A stretch of 64,000 nt of DNA from Paenibacillus sp. R14(2021). GTDB lineage: Bacteria > Bacillota > Bacilli > Paenibacillales > Paenibacillaceae. The stretch covers positions 3,748,501-3,812,500 of the forward strand of contig NZ_CP080269.1 of NCBI RefSeq assembly GCF_019431355.1, in the 5' to 3' direction. Position 1 is the first letter of the stretch, and each line of letters opens with the position of its first letter. Positions 34,431 through 42,513 of the stretch are shown piece after piece. The position numbers and the translations under genes were made by a program. The notes under the pieces were generated by a model. The model was given only the letters and a program-made list of their open reading frames with translations. It made no database searches and was not told where the DNA came from.

Positions 34431-34926
34431 AGTAAATATGCTCTGCCTTGACGAGCCGCCCTTCCGCGATCGTTAGAATACCGAAGGAATACTTCGGCTG
34501 TCTGCGCTTATCCGCTGCCGAGCCTGGATTAAACAGCAGCACCCCGTCCCGCTCATGCTTTACGGGAACATGAGAATGGCCGAAGACGATGACGTCCACG
34601 CTGCCCGGAATAAACGACTTGAACGCGTTCGTTTCCGTATCGTCGCGGCGTCCCGTACCGATATGGCCGTGCACAAGGCCGATGCGAACGCCGCCGAGCG
34701 TTACGATTTTGCGGCTGCCGAACTTCGCCTCGATATCGCTGCCGTCATTGTTGCCTGCAACGCCGTCCGTATCCGCGTAGGCGCGAAGCATATCCCATAC
34801 CGCCATCGTCATCCAATCGCCCGCGTGCAGAATGGCATCCGCATCCCCCAGCTCATGAATCAGCCGGTCCGGCAGCTTCTTCGCCATGCGCGTCATATGC
34901 GTATCTGATACAACGACTACCTTCAT
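34414..34926 (-). CDS. YfcE/MJ0936-type metallophosphoesterase
   Basis: The 170-residue protein is a compact calcineurin-like phosphodiesterase: VSDTH, LHAGDW, GNND, VHGHIG and FGHSHVP carry the two-metal ligands, and LFNPGS follows as in YfcE. It hydrolyses phosphodiesters in vitro in characterised relatives; the natural substrate is unknown. ATG 34926 follows GAAGGAG by 11 bases; the upstream in-frame start at 34989 would add 21 atypical residues. Its stop codon lies 17 bases inside the tet-like gene. Confidence 0.9.
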   Translation of the reverse strand: MKVVVVSDTHMTRMAKKLPDRLIHELGDADAILHAGDWMTMAVWDMLRAYADTDGVAGNNDGSDIEAKFGSRKIVTLGGVRIGLVHGHIGTGRRDDTETNAFKSFIPGSVDVIVFGHSHVPVKHERDGVLLFNPGSAADKRRQPKYSFGILTIAEGRLVKAEHIYYDNKS

Positions 34927-35166
34927 GACGCATTCATCTCCTTCAACGTCTATTAGCTTCATTATTGAGTAAAATTCCCGCTGCTTCAATAGCGTCCGCG
35001 CACATTCACTTTACCTGACATAAACATTCCATAATAGTTGAACCGCATCGCACATAAACATCAATAATAGCGAAAACCATTCCAGCATGCGGAAAAATAT
35101 GTTAGATTATATTACATTACATTACATTCGCGTTAACTCAACCGTATAGATGAAGGAGCGATTGCC

Positions 35167-35637
35167 ATGATCAACATCCGCCGCTATTCGACCGCTGACC
35201 ATGACGATATTTGGAGGCTGCATCTGCTCGTGATTTCCGCCGCAGGGGTAGAACCCACACACCAGCATTACCACGATATTTTCCACATCGAAGATCAGTA
35301 CCTGTCCTCCGGAGGCGAGTTTCTCGTCGGCACGACCCAGAGCGGCACGGTCGTCGCCATGGGCGGCCTCAAGAAGCTCGACGGCGAGACCGCCGAAATC
35401 AAGCGTCTGCGCGTTCATCCCGATTTCCAGCAGCGCGGCTATGGCCAGCTCCTGCTGTCCAGTCTTGAGCGGTGTGCCGAGGAATTAGGCTTCCGCCAAA
35501 TTTACCTGGATGCGCTGACCAATCAGCTTGGGGCGAAGAAGCTGTTCACGAACAACGGCTACGCCCACAGAGGCGCGTCCGTGATCGACGGCTTCTGGGT
35601 CAACGTGTACGAGAAATCGTTGATTTACCCGGCATAG
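35167..35637 (+). CDS. GNAT-family N-acetyltransferase
   Basis: The 156-residue protein begins INIRRYSTADHDDIWRLHL. It has the acetyl-CoA-binding stretch LRVHPDFQQRGYGQLLLSSLE (Q-R-G-Y-G) and ends with LDALTNQLGAKKLFTNNGY, the usual last strand and helix. The substrate is unknown. GAAGGAG precedes the ATG. The 240 bases upstream hold three ATTAC units (35111-35125) but no clear promoter. Confidence 0.9.
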   Translation: MINIRRYSTADHDDIWRLHLLVISAAGVEPTHQHYHDIFHIEDQYLSSGGEFLVGTTQSGTVVAMGGLKKLDGETAEIKRLRVHPDFQQRGYGQLLLSSLERCAEELGFRQIYLDALTNQLGAKKLFTNNGYAHRGASVIDGFWVNVYEKSLIYPA

Positions 35638-35663
35638 TCCAAAGTATGCAAGCGCCTCTTCTT

Positions 35664-38087
35664 CTACAGTATGGTGTAATCCAGCCACTCCTGCGGAAGC
35701 AGCCGGTTGTACTGCGGCTGCAGGTAACGGTCATCGATCAGCAGCAGAATGCCGCGGTCGTCCTCCGACCGGATCAGACGCCCTCCCGCCTGCAGCACCT
35801 TGTTCATGCCGGGGAACAGAAACGCATAATCAAAGCCGTTTCGTCCGGTTCCGTCGAAATACGCCTTCATAATATCCCGTTCCAGACCAATCTGCGGCAG
35901 TCCGACGCCGACCACGACGACGCCCGTCAGGCGGTCCCCGACCAAATCAATCCCCTCCGCGAATATGCCGCCCATAACTGCGAATCCGACCAGCGTCTCC
36001 TCCGAGCTGCTTTGGAAAGCAGCCAGAAACTGCTCCCGTTCCGCCTCCGTCATCCGCGTCCCCTGCACGATTGTCTTCGGCGCTTCCGCTTCGGCCGGCC
36101 GTTTCTCCTGCTGCACCGCAAACCGCTCATAAGCATCGTTCATATATGCGTAGGAAGGGAAGAACAGCAAATAATTGCCCTTGCGCTGGCCCGTGATCCG
36201 GCTGATGAGGGAGACGATGGGTTCCTTCGTCCGCTCCCGGTCCTGGTAACGAGTTGAAAGCGGGCTGATGAATACGTCCAGCTGCTCCCGCGAGAAGGGA
36301 GAGGGAATCACGACGGAGTAATCTCCCTCATCGTCGCTGCCCAGCATATCCATATAGTAGGACAGCGGCGTGAGCGTCGCCGAGAAGAATACCGTCGACC
36401 GGTAGCCTTTGCCCATGGTCCGCAGCAGATGCGAGGGATCCAAGCAGAAGAGCTTGATCCGCACCTCGCTCCGATCGCATTCGGTATACGTCACGTACCG
36501 TTCATCGTACAGCTTCGCGGTACGGACGAAGTTCTGGCAGGCGTAGTAAAGCTCCAGCAGCGCTGCGCTGCCTGCCGCCGTGCCGGCTTGGGGAACAGCA
36601 GCAGCGACAGCTTCCGCGGGAGAGCCGAATAGGTCCAGGACTTCCGCTGAGCCCGAATCAAGCCGCCCTGCTCCGCCTCCGGACCGCGCGGCCCCGAGCA
36701 GCGCACGTTCCGCGCGGTCGACGAACTGCTCTACCAGCGCCGTAAGCTCTTCGGGCGGCTCCTCCACCGCTTCCTGCAGCCGCTCCCCGATTCGCTTGCG
36801 CTGCGTCAGCAAGTAATCATTCACCGCTTTGGCCGCGCCGTAAACCTCCGCGTTCACACCCTTGTACGCGCGCTGCACGTCAAGGAACGCGCTCTTGTTC
36901 AGCTCGCTTGAGTACATCTCCCGTGCCCGGTCCACCAGATTATGCGCCTCGTCCACGAGCACTGCCGTCCGCCGCTTCTGTTCCTCGAACATCCGTTTCA
37001 AGCTGACCCGCGGATCGAACACATAGTTATAGTCACAGATGATCGCGTCTGCGCCGTAGGCCGCATCCAGCGAGAACTCGAAGGGGCATACCCGGTGCTT
37101 GCGCGCATACTGCTCGATGACTTCCCGGGTCATCAACGTCTCCTTGGTACGCAGATCAAGCAGCGCCTCGTTGATCCGGTCGTAATAGCCCTCGGCATAC
37201 GGGCAGTGCTCCTTGCTGCACCTTACTTCCTCTTGGAAGCAGATTTTCTCCTTGGCCGTCAGCGTCACGGCGGCCATGTGCAGCCCCTTCGACTGCAGCA
37301 GGCCGAAGGCATCCTCTGCCGCCTTGCGGGCAATCGTCTTCGCCGTCAAATAGACGACGCGCTGCAGCAACCCCTCCCCAACCGCCTTCACCGCGGGGAA
37401 AATCGTCGAAATCGTCTTGCCGATGCCGGTTGGCGCTTTCGCGAACAGCTTCTGCCCATCGACTACACTCTTATAGACCGCCCCCGCCAGCTTCCGCTGA
37501 CCTTCGCGGTAAGCTGGAAACGGAAACGGCAGCATCTTGATGCTGGCATCCCGCTTCAGCCGGTGCCGGACCTGCTGCGCCGCGCTCGCATAATAGGAGC
37601 GTATCATATCATGCAGGAACAGCTCCAATTCGCCTCTCGTGAACTGCTGCCGGAACCGGCGCTCTTCCTCGCTCTGCACCTGCACATAGGTCAGCTGCAC
37701 CGCAATCTGCTCCAGCGCCCGATCCGTCGCTACCATGTAGGCATAACATTTGGCCTGCGCCCAATGCACGGGATACGTCGCTTCAACCATTTCCGGAAGC
37801 GAGCCGGACGTGGACTTGATCTCGTCGATGACGACGATGCCGTCTTCTCCGCCCGCCAGCAGTCCGTCGCAGCGGCCGTCCACGACAAACAGGAGATCGT
37901 CCATGACGATCTCCGCGCTTACATATACCTCTCGTTCATCCTGCTCGCCGTACTGCTTCTGCACGCGCTGATGCGCTTTCGTCCCGTCCGTCAGCGAAGC
38001 AGACGTCCGGAAGCCGGACTCGATATCGCCGCTCCGGTATGCATATTCAACCAGCGCCCGTACAGACAACTGAATGGTATGGTCCAT
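35664..38087 (-). CDS. XPD/DinG-type helicase fused to a Cas4/RecB-like nuclease domain
   Basis: The 807-residue protein has two parts. Residues 1 to about 190 form a PD-(D/E)XK nuclease with all four motif positions: His39 (GTKAHQ), Asp74 (DGRCDG), Glu89-x-Lys91 (DEIKS) and a QxxxY-type motif (AQAKCYAYM). The rest is a Rad3/XPD-type superfamily 2 helicase. It has Walker A APTGIGKT, a likely [4Fe-4S] cluster (Cys in KICFQE, VRCSK, EHCPY, HRVCPF), DEAH in LVDEAHNL, and C-terminal motifs GIDLVGDRL and GRLIRSEDDRG. It should unwind DNA 5' to 3' and possibly cut it. GGGAGA lies just before ATG 38087. A LexA-type box stands upstream. Confidence 0.9.
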   Translation of the reverse strand: MDHTIQLSVRALVEYAYRSGDIESGFRTSASLTDGTKAHQRVQKQYGEQDEREVYVSAEIVMDDLLFVVDGRCDGLLAGGEDGIVVIDEIKSTSGSLPEMVEATYPVHWAQAKCYAYMVATDRALEQIAVQLTYVQVQSEEERRFRQQFTRGELELFLHDMIRSYYASAAQQVRHRLKRDASIKMLPFPFPAYREGQRKLAGAVYKSVVDGQKLFAKAPTGIGKTISTIFPAVKAVGEGLLQRVVYLTAKTIARKAAEDAFGLLQSKGLHMAAVTLTAKEKICFQEEVRCSKEHCPYAEGYYDRINEALLDLRTKETLMTREVIEQYARKHRVCPFEFSLDAAYGADAIICDYNYVFDPRVSLKRMFEEQKRRTAVLVDEAHNLVDRAREMYSSELNKSAFLDVQRAYKGVNAEVYGAAKAVNDYLLTQRKRIGERLQEAVEEPPEELTALVEQFVDRAERALLGAARSGGGAGRLDSGSAEVLDLFGSPAEAVAAAVPQAGTAAGSAALLELYYACQNFVRTAKLYDERYVTYTECDRSEVRIKLFCLDPSHLLRTMGKGYRSTVFFSATLTPLSYYMDMLGSDDEGDYSVVIPSPFSREQLDVFISPLSTRYQDRERTKEPIVSLISRITGQRKGNYLLFFPSYAYMNDAYERFAVQQEKRPAEAEAPKTIVQGTRMTEAEREQFLAAFQSSSEETLVGFAVMGGIFAEGIDLVGDRLTGVVVVGVGLPQIGLERDIMKAYFDGTGRNGFDYAFLFPGMNKVLQAGGRLIRSEDDRGILLLIDDRYLQPQYNRLLPQEWLDYTIL

Positions 38088-38169
38088 GGTTTCTCCCGCG
38101 CCACGCGGATTGCTTACGGCTCTGCCGCACTCCCGCTGCGCCCCGTCCAATTATCCCCGTTTGTATAGG

Positions 38170-38181
38170 AACATTCGTTCC
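38170..38181. promoter_or_regulatory. LexA (DinR) SOS box before the nuclease-helicase
   Basis: GAACATTCGTTC matches the GAAC-N4-GTTC core of Bacillota LexA sites, within the longer palindrome AGGAACATTCGTTCCT. It lies 83 bases before the start codon, next to a TACAAT -10-like box on the minus strand (38188-38193 region). Induction upon DNA damage is inferred. Confidence 0.72.
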
Positions 38182-38261
38182 TTGATTGTATCACTTTTTG
38201 CAGCCGGGAAGAAACTCATTCTATGTACGCAGCCCGCAGTTGCATAAGCGAGCGGCAGCCT

Positions 38262-39347
38262 TCAATCAACCAGCTCTTCCACCTTGTCCGCCAGAAACAG
38301 CTGATAGACGCGCACGATAATGATTTTGGCAACCATATACGTCGGAATCGCTAGGATAACGCCCAGAATGCCGGCAATATCGCCAGCCACAAGCAGCAGC
38401 ACGATCGTGGTCAGCGGATGAATATCCAGCCTTCGGCCATAGATGCTCGGCGACAGGACATTCCCTTCGATTTGCTGCGCGATGATCGTCACCACCACGA
38501 CCCAGAACACCATAGACGGCGATACCGTAAAAGCAACGATAAGGGAAGGAATCGCCCCCAGAATCGGACCGATATACGGAATAATATTCAAGATGAACGC
38601 AGCAATGGCGAGCAGCAGCGAGAACGGAAGCCCAATAATGAGAAAGCCGACATACAGCATGATCGCGAGCAGACAGGTAATGATGACGCGGCCGACGATA
38701 AATCCGCTCAGCGCGCCGTCGATATCCGCAAGCACCTCTTTGGCGTCCCGGCGATACCGCTTCGGGATGACCGCAAGCACGGAAGACGGGATATGCTCGC
38801 TCTCCTTCAGCATGTAGTACAGTATGATGGGCACCGTCGCAATGATAATCACAAAATTAGTAACGAGTGAAACCACGCTGCTCACATAATCCGAAGCCGC
38901 GGTAATCGCCCTGTTTAAGTAATCCGACAGCTTCGTGGACAGATCCGACTCGTTGCCCGCGAAGATCGATACCAGACGGTTACTTTGCAGCTTCGCAAAC
39001 TGGCTCTTGAAGCCTTCAATCAACTCCGGCGCGCCTTTCAAGAAGTTCTCCAGCTGCATTTGAAGCGCCGGCCACACCACGATGAAGAACACGACCCCGA
39101 TTCCCGCTGCGATAAAATAAAGAAGCAGAATCGAAAGTATCTTGTTCAATCGCTGCCGAACCATATATTGCACGACCGGCCGGAGCAGATAATAGAAGAA
39201 ACCGGCCAGCATGAACGGCACAATTAAAATATTAAAAATCGTCAGCAGCGGTCGGAATATAAAACTGACCTTCGCCATCAAATAAATAATGAGCAGCAGC
39301 GCAATGATCCCTAAACAAACTCGAAAAAAACCGTTTTGCAGCAACAT
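38262..39347 (-). CDS. AI-2E-family (TqsA/YhhQ-type) transporter
   Basis: The 361-residue protein has about eight hydrophobic segments with the AI-2E family layout: a long soluble helical stretch after TM3 (QLENFLKGAPELIEGF), then IPKRYRRDAKEVLADIDGALSGFIVGR, LNIIPYIGPILGAIPSLIVA and EGNVLSPSIYGRRLDIHPLTTI. Members export autoinducer-2 or act as Na+/H+ antiporters; the substrate here is open. ATG 39347 is chosen because GGGAGG lies eight bases upstream. The frame is open for 58 more codons, but these read as junk. Confidence 0.9.
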   Translation of the reverse strand: MLLQNGFFRVCLGIIALLLIIYLMAKVSFIFRPLLTIFNILIVPFMLAGFFYYLLRPVVQYMVRQRLNKILSILLLYFIAAGIGVVFFIVVWPALQMQLENFLKGAPELIEGFKSQFAKLQSNRLVSIFAGNESDLSTKLSDYLNRAITAASDYVSSVVSLVTNFVIIIATVPIILYYMLKESEHIPSSVLAVIPKRYRRDAKEVLADIDGALSGFIVGRVIITCLLAIMLYVGFLIIGLPFSLLLAIAAFILNIIPYIGPILGAIPSLIVAFTVSPSMVFWVVVVTIIAQQIEGNVLSPSIYGRRLDIHPLTTIVLLLVAGDIAGILGVILAIPTYMVAKIIIVRVYQLFLADKVEELVD

Positions 39348-39480
39348 CTTCTGATCCTCCCGGCCTCGTAAAACAGACTCCAATGCTTTACACATCAACT
39401 TAACCATTATATGTAAAATTGAAACAGGGAGCGAATCGCACGAAACAGTCGAGACAGGGAAAACGAGAATTTCTGCACAT

Positions 39481-39514
39481 AAAAAACAGCCCTGTGCTTG
39501 CGCACAGGGCTGTT
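39481..39514 (-). terminator. Terminator after the cold-shock gene
   Basis: On the minus strand AACAGCCCTGTGC pairs perfectly with GCACAGGGCTGTT around a short loop and is followed by TTTTATG. Confidence 0.92.
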
Positions 39515-39532
39515 CGTTCAAACATTATAAAA

Positions 39533-39733
39533 CTACAGTTTTACAACGTTTTCTGCTTGTGGTCCACGGTTGCCTTGAACAACGTTGAACTCAACGCGTT
39601 GGCCTTCGTCCAGGGATTTAAAGCCTTCGCCTACGATTGCGGAGAAGTGTACGAATACATCGTTGCCGCCTTCAACTTCGATGAAGCCGAAACCTTTCTC
39701 AGCGTTAAACCATTTAACTGTTCCTGTTTGCAT
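39533..39733 (-). CDS. cspB: Cold-shock protein, CspB type
   Basis: The 66-residue OB-fold protein has both RNA-binding motifs, KGFGFIEV (RNP1) and VFVHFSAI (RNP2), and the usual start [10 protein letters not shown]. It binds single-stranded RNA or DNA and acts as an RNA chaperone. TTGGAGG lies about ten bases before the ATG. The leader holds a strong hairpin with a U-run (39789-39851), so expression may be controlled after initiation. Codon choice looks like that of a highly expressed gene. Confidence 0.95.
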   Translation of the reverse strand: MQTGTVKWFNAEKGFGFIEVEGGNDVFVHFSAIVGEGFKSLDEGQRVEFNVVQGNRGPQAENVVKL

Positions 39734-39788
39734 GGGGAAAAACCTCCAAAATTAAATTAACATGTACTTTTTATTCGTTTAGGCAAAT

Positions 39789-39851
39789 AAAAAAATCACA
39801 CATTGAAAAAGGTACCATCTCGCACAAAATGACAACCCTTTTCAATATGTG
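39789..39851 (-). terminator. Long hairpin with U-run upstream of cspB
   Basis: On the minus strand CACATATTGAAAAGG pairs with CCTTTTTCAATGTGTG (15 pairs, one bulge) across a 24-base loop and is followed by ATTTTTTTATTTG. It can end transcripts coming from the thiF/moeB gene 230 bases upstream, or act as an attenuator inside the cspB leader. The rest of the gap up to that gene (39852-40082) shows no gene; TATGCT/TATGAT at about 39885 may be -10 boxes without a clear -35. Confidence 0.65.
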
Positions 39852-40082
39852 AATTCAGGTTCTTTTATGACTAAGATCATAGTAGCATATCCGTAATCGA
39901 AAAGCAATGCGCTTACAAGCTTTAACAATTACTTTTTTTTTGGGTGGTCTTGCCGGGCCTCAAATAAACGATTCAAAAGTCTCGGAAGCCCCGTCCCGTA
40001 AGCAAAGTACAAGCAGTAACCGCTTGCCTTTGCTATTATGGACGTTCGCGGTTTCGAATATACACGCAGGTCAAAAATTTAA

Positions 40083-41144
40083 TTACGAACCGATATATCT
40101 ATCGTAAAGCGACTGCGCCCGCCCGAGATCCTCCGTTCCCTGTACAAGCACGCGCCCGTCCGGGAAGATAACCAGACGCTCGCCTTCGGGCAGCTCAGCC
40201 CGCAGCAGGTACGGATTGGAGGTCAGCGTACAGGATCGGCTCAGCTTCTCTGCCGTCTGGGCCAAATCGATCGGACGCAGGCCGCTGATCTGCACCGTTT
40301 CACGGCCGCAGAGCGTTACCGGACGCGCAGCGGTATCCGCATGCAGCGACGGGTACTGATGAAGACCGCAGGTCGGACAGGCCGGACTCGGCGGCGGCAG
40401 CTTCATCTCCATCGTTTGATTGCGCCAGACATCCATGGACAGTAATCCCTGGCGCTGCACGGACGAAGCACCCACGATAACCTTGAGCGCCTCCACCGCC
40501 TGCAGGGAGGCAATGATGTCGACGATCGGCGAGATGACACCAACCGTGTCACAGGTCTCGCCCACGCTGTCGCCGGAGCCGAGCAGGCATCGCAGGCAGG
40601 AGGTCTGCCCCGGAACGAATACGGCTGTCATGCCGTTCGAGCTGACTGAGCCGCCGTATATGAACGGGATGCCATGCTTAAAGCAGACATCGTTCAGCAG
40701 AAGCCTGGTTCCGAAGTTATCCGTGCCGTCGAGCACGAGGTCCGCCCCGTCTATAAGCGCCTCGGCGTTGGCCGCCGTCAGATGCGATACGACCGGCTCA
40801 ATGGCAATATCGCTGTTAATCAGCTTTAGTCTGCGTTCAGCGGCGACGACCTTGGGACGCACCTGCAGCACATCCTCTTCGTCGTACAGCATTTGCCGCT
40901 GCAGATTACTTCTCTCCACGTAATCGCGGTCGATAATACGCAGCCGACCTACGCCCGAACGGGCCATATGATTGGCAATGACCGTGCCGAGCGCGCCCAT
41001 GCCGACGATGACGACTGTTGCGGCTTCGATCTTCCGCTGTCCGCTCTCGCCAATCGGGGCAAACAGCATTTGCCGGGAATAGCGCTCCCGGCGTTTACGT
41101 TCCTCTTGCTCGATCTGTTGTCGATCCGTAATTGAAGATTCCAT
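40083..41144 (-). CDS. thiF: ThiF/MoeB-type adenylyltransferase
   Basis: The 353-residue protein is an E1-like enzyme. It has RYSRQMLFAPIGESGQRKI and the nucleotide-binding VIVGMGALGTVIANHMARSG, then DRDYVERSNLQRQ and DGTDNFGTRLLLND. Zinc ligands are CLRCLL and CPTCG. A C-terminal domain ending FPDGRVLVQGTEDLGRAQSLY resembles Bacillus ThiF. It adenylates the C-terminal Gly of ThiS or MoaD before sulfur transfer. It lies 20 kb from the thi operon, yet it is the only candidate in the window for activating the ThiE/ThiS fusion; MoaD is another possible partner. ATG 41144 has GGAAGG at five bases. Confidence 0.88.
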   Translation of the reverse strand: MESSITDRQQIEQEERKRRERYSRQMLFAPIGESGQRKIEAATVVIVGMGALGTVIANHMARSGVGRLRIIDRDYVERSNLQRQMLYDEEDVLQVRPKVVAAERRLKLINSDIAIEPVVSHLTAANAEALIDGADLVLDGTDNFGTRLLLNDVCFKHGIPFIYGGSVSSNGMTAVFVPGQTSCLRCLLGSGDSVGETCDTVGVISPIVDIIASLQAVEALKVIVGASSVQRQGLLSMDVWRNQTMEMKLPPPSPACPTCGLHQYPSLHADTAARPVTLCGRETVQISGLRPIDLAQTAEKLSRSCTLTSNPYLLRAELPEGERLVIFPDGRVLVQGTEDLGRAQSLYDRYIGS

Positions 41145-41363
41145 GACAACCTTCCAACTCCTCTCCTTGCCTCTGCGGCTGCCCGACAAGCATCGTCGGA
41201 AGACGCATTTCATCACCAAACTGCTCAATAACCGCCTAAAGCAGTGCAGCCGATCTCTCTGCTGAGGAGGAATTCCCCCTCTTTCAAGCCAATTCTCTAT
41301 TGCAATCAGTATACGGGAAAGCCGCCGATAAAGTCGAACCCTGCCCCCTACCTGGCGAAGGTT

Positions 41364-42386
41364 TTAAAGGCCAAGTGCGTCTAACTCCCTATGAATCCTT
41401 CTGACCAGCGCCTTCTTCTCGGTATCCTCCAGGAATACAGCCTCTGCCCCGTTCCGGATAATTGCAGCCAATTCCTTGTCCGCAAATCCGAATTTCTCGG
41501 ACAGAATCCGATATTCCCGCGTAATATCCGTTCCGGATACGCTCGGATTATCCGTATTCAGCGTCAGCTTCAGTCCTTGATCGAAATAATCGCGGATGGG
41601 ATAGTCATCCCAGCCGGCTACAGCCTTCGTCTGGATGTTGCTGACCGGGCACATTTCAAGCGGAATGCCCTGCTCCAGCACCATGCGCAGAATATCCGGC
41701 CGCTCCCGCAGCCGTACGCCATGCCCAATGCGGGAAGCTCCCAGATGCTTAACCGCTTCATAAACATTCTCCGCGCCGGCCGCTTCGCCGGCGTGAATCG
41801 TTACAGGCAGCGAACGCTTATGCGCAAGGGCAAATACGTCGCGGAACAGCTCCGGCGGATAGGAAGCTTCGTCGCCCGCCAGATCGACCGCAGCCAAGCC
41901 GCGGCCGGCAAATTTTGCGGCAGCCTCGATGACTTCCAAATTATCAGCGCGGTCATGGTTGCGCATGCAGATCGCAATGGCGCGCCCTTGAATATCGAAC
42001 TGCTGCTCTGCCCGCTTTATCCCTTGTATCACATAGTGAATGGCTTCTTCCGTATGCAATCCCTTGCGGCGATGCAGCTGCGGCGCGAAGCGAACTTCAA
42101 TATACAGGCAGTTATGGGCGGCTGCCTGGGCAAGCGTCTCGTAAGCGACGCGTTCGAGTGCCGTGCCGGTTTGAAGAAACCGAGTCGTAAAATCGAACTT
42201 GCTCAAGTACTCCGGCAAGCTGCGGCAATCCTCGTCTACCTGCATATAGGGTATAAGGCCCGCTTCATTGCCGGCCGGAAGCTCGATGCCCTCCGCCTCG
42301 GCAATAGCCATTGCCGTATCCGGCCGCAGACTGCCGTCGAGATGGACATGCAGATCAACCTTGGGCAGTAAATGCCACTGATTCAT
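41364..42386 (-). CDS. add: Adenosine deaminase
   Basis: The 340-residue metallo-hydrolase has the ADA motifs in order: PKVDLHVHLDGSLRP (two metal His), FAPQLHRRKGL, VDLAGDEA, IHAGEA (metal His and catalytic Glu), IGHGVRL, EMCPVSNIQT and NTDNPSVSGT (metal Asp). It converts adenosine to inosine for purine salvage in the cytoplasm. ATG 42386 follows AAGGAGAGG by seven bases. It is a single gene, divergent from the GGDEF-EAL gene. Confidence 0.94.
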   Translation of the reverse strand: MNQWHLLPKVDLHVHLDGSLRPDTAMAIAEAEGIELPAGNEAGLIPYMQVDEDCRSLPEYLSKFDFTTRFLQTGTALERVAYETLAQAAAHNCLYIEVRFAPQLHRRKGLHTEEAIHYVIQGIKRAEQQFDIQGRAIAICMRNHDRADNLEVIEAAAKFAGRGLAAVDLAGDEASYPPELFRDVFALAHKRSLPVTIHAGEAAGAENVYEAVKHLGASRIGHGVRLRERPDILRMVLEQGIPLEMCPVSNIQTKAVAGWDDYPIRDYFDQGLKLTLNTDNPSVSGTDITREYRILSEKFGFADKELAAIIRNGAEAVFLEDTEKKALVRRIHRELDALGL

Positions 42387-42513
42387 AAACAACCTCTCCT
42401 TCTTATGAATGGATTGTATATTTTCCCTTGGAGGATTTTGTCGATTTGTGACGAAAGTATTAGGTACAGCCAGATGCAGCTTTGCATCCGGTTAGTGAAA
42501 GGAGCTCTGCACC

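Noticed and set aside
35111..35125. Three tandem ATTAC units before the GNAT gene
   Set aside because: A short AT-rich microrepeat with no promoter or operator logic that I can support.
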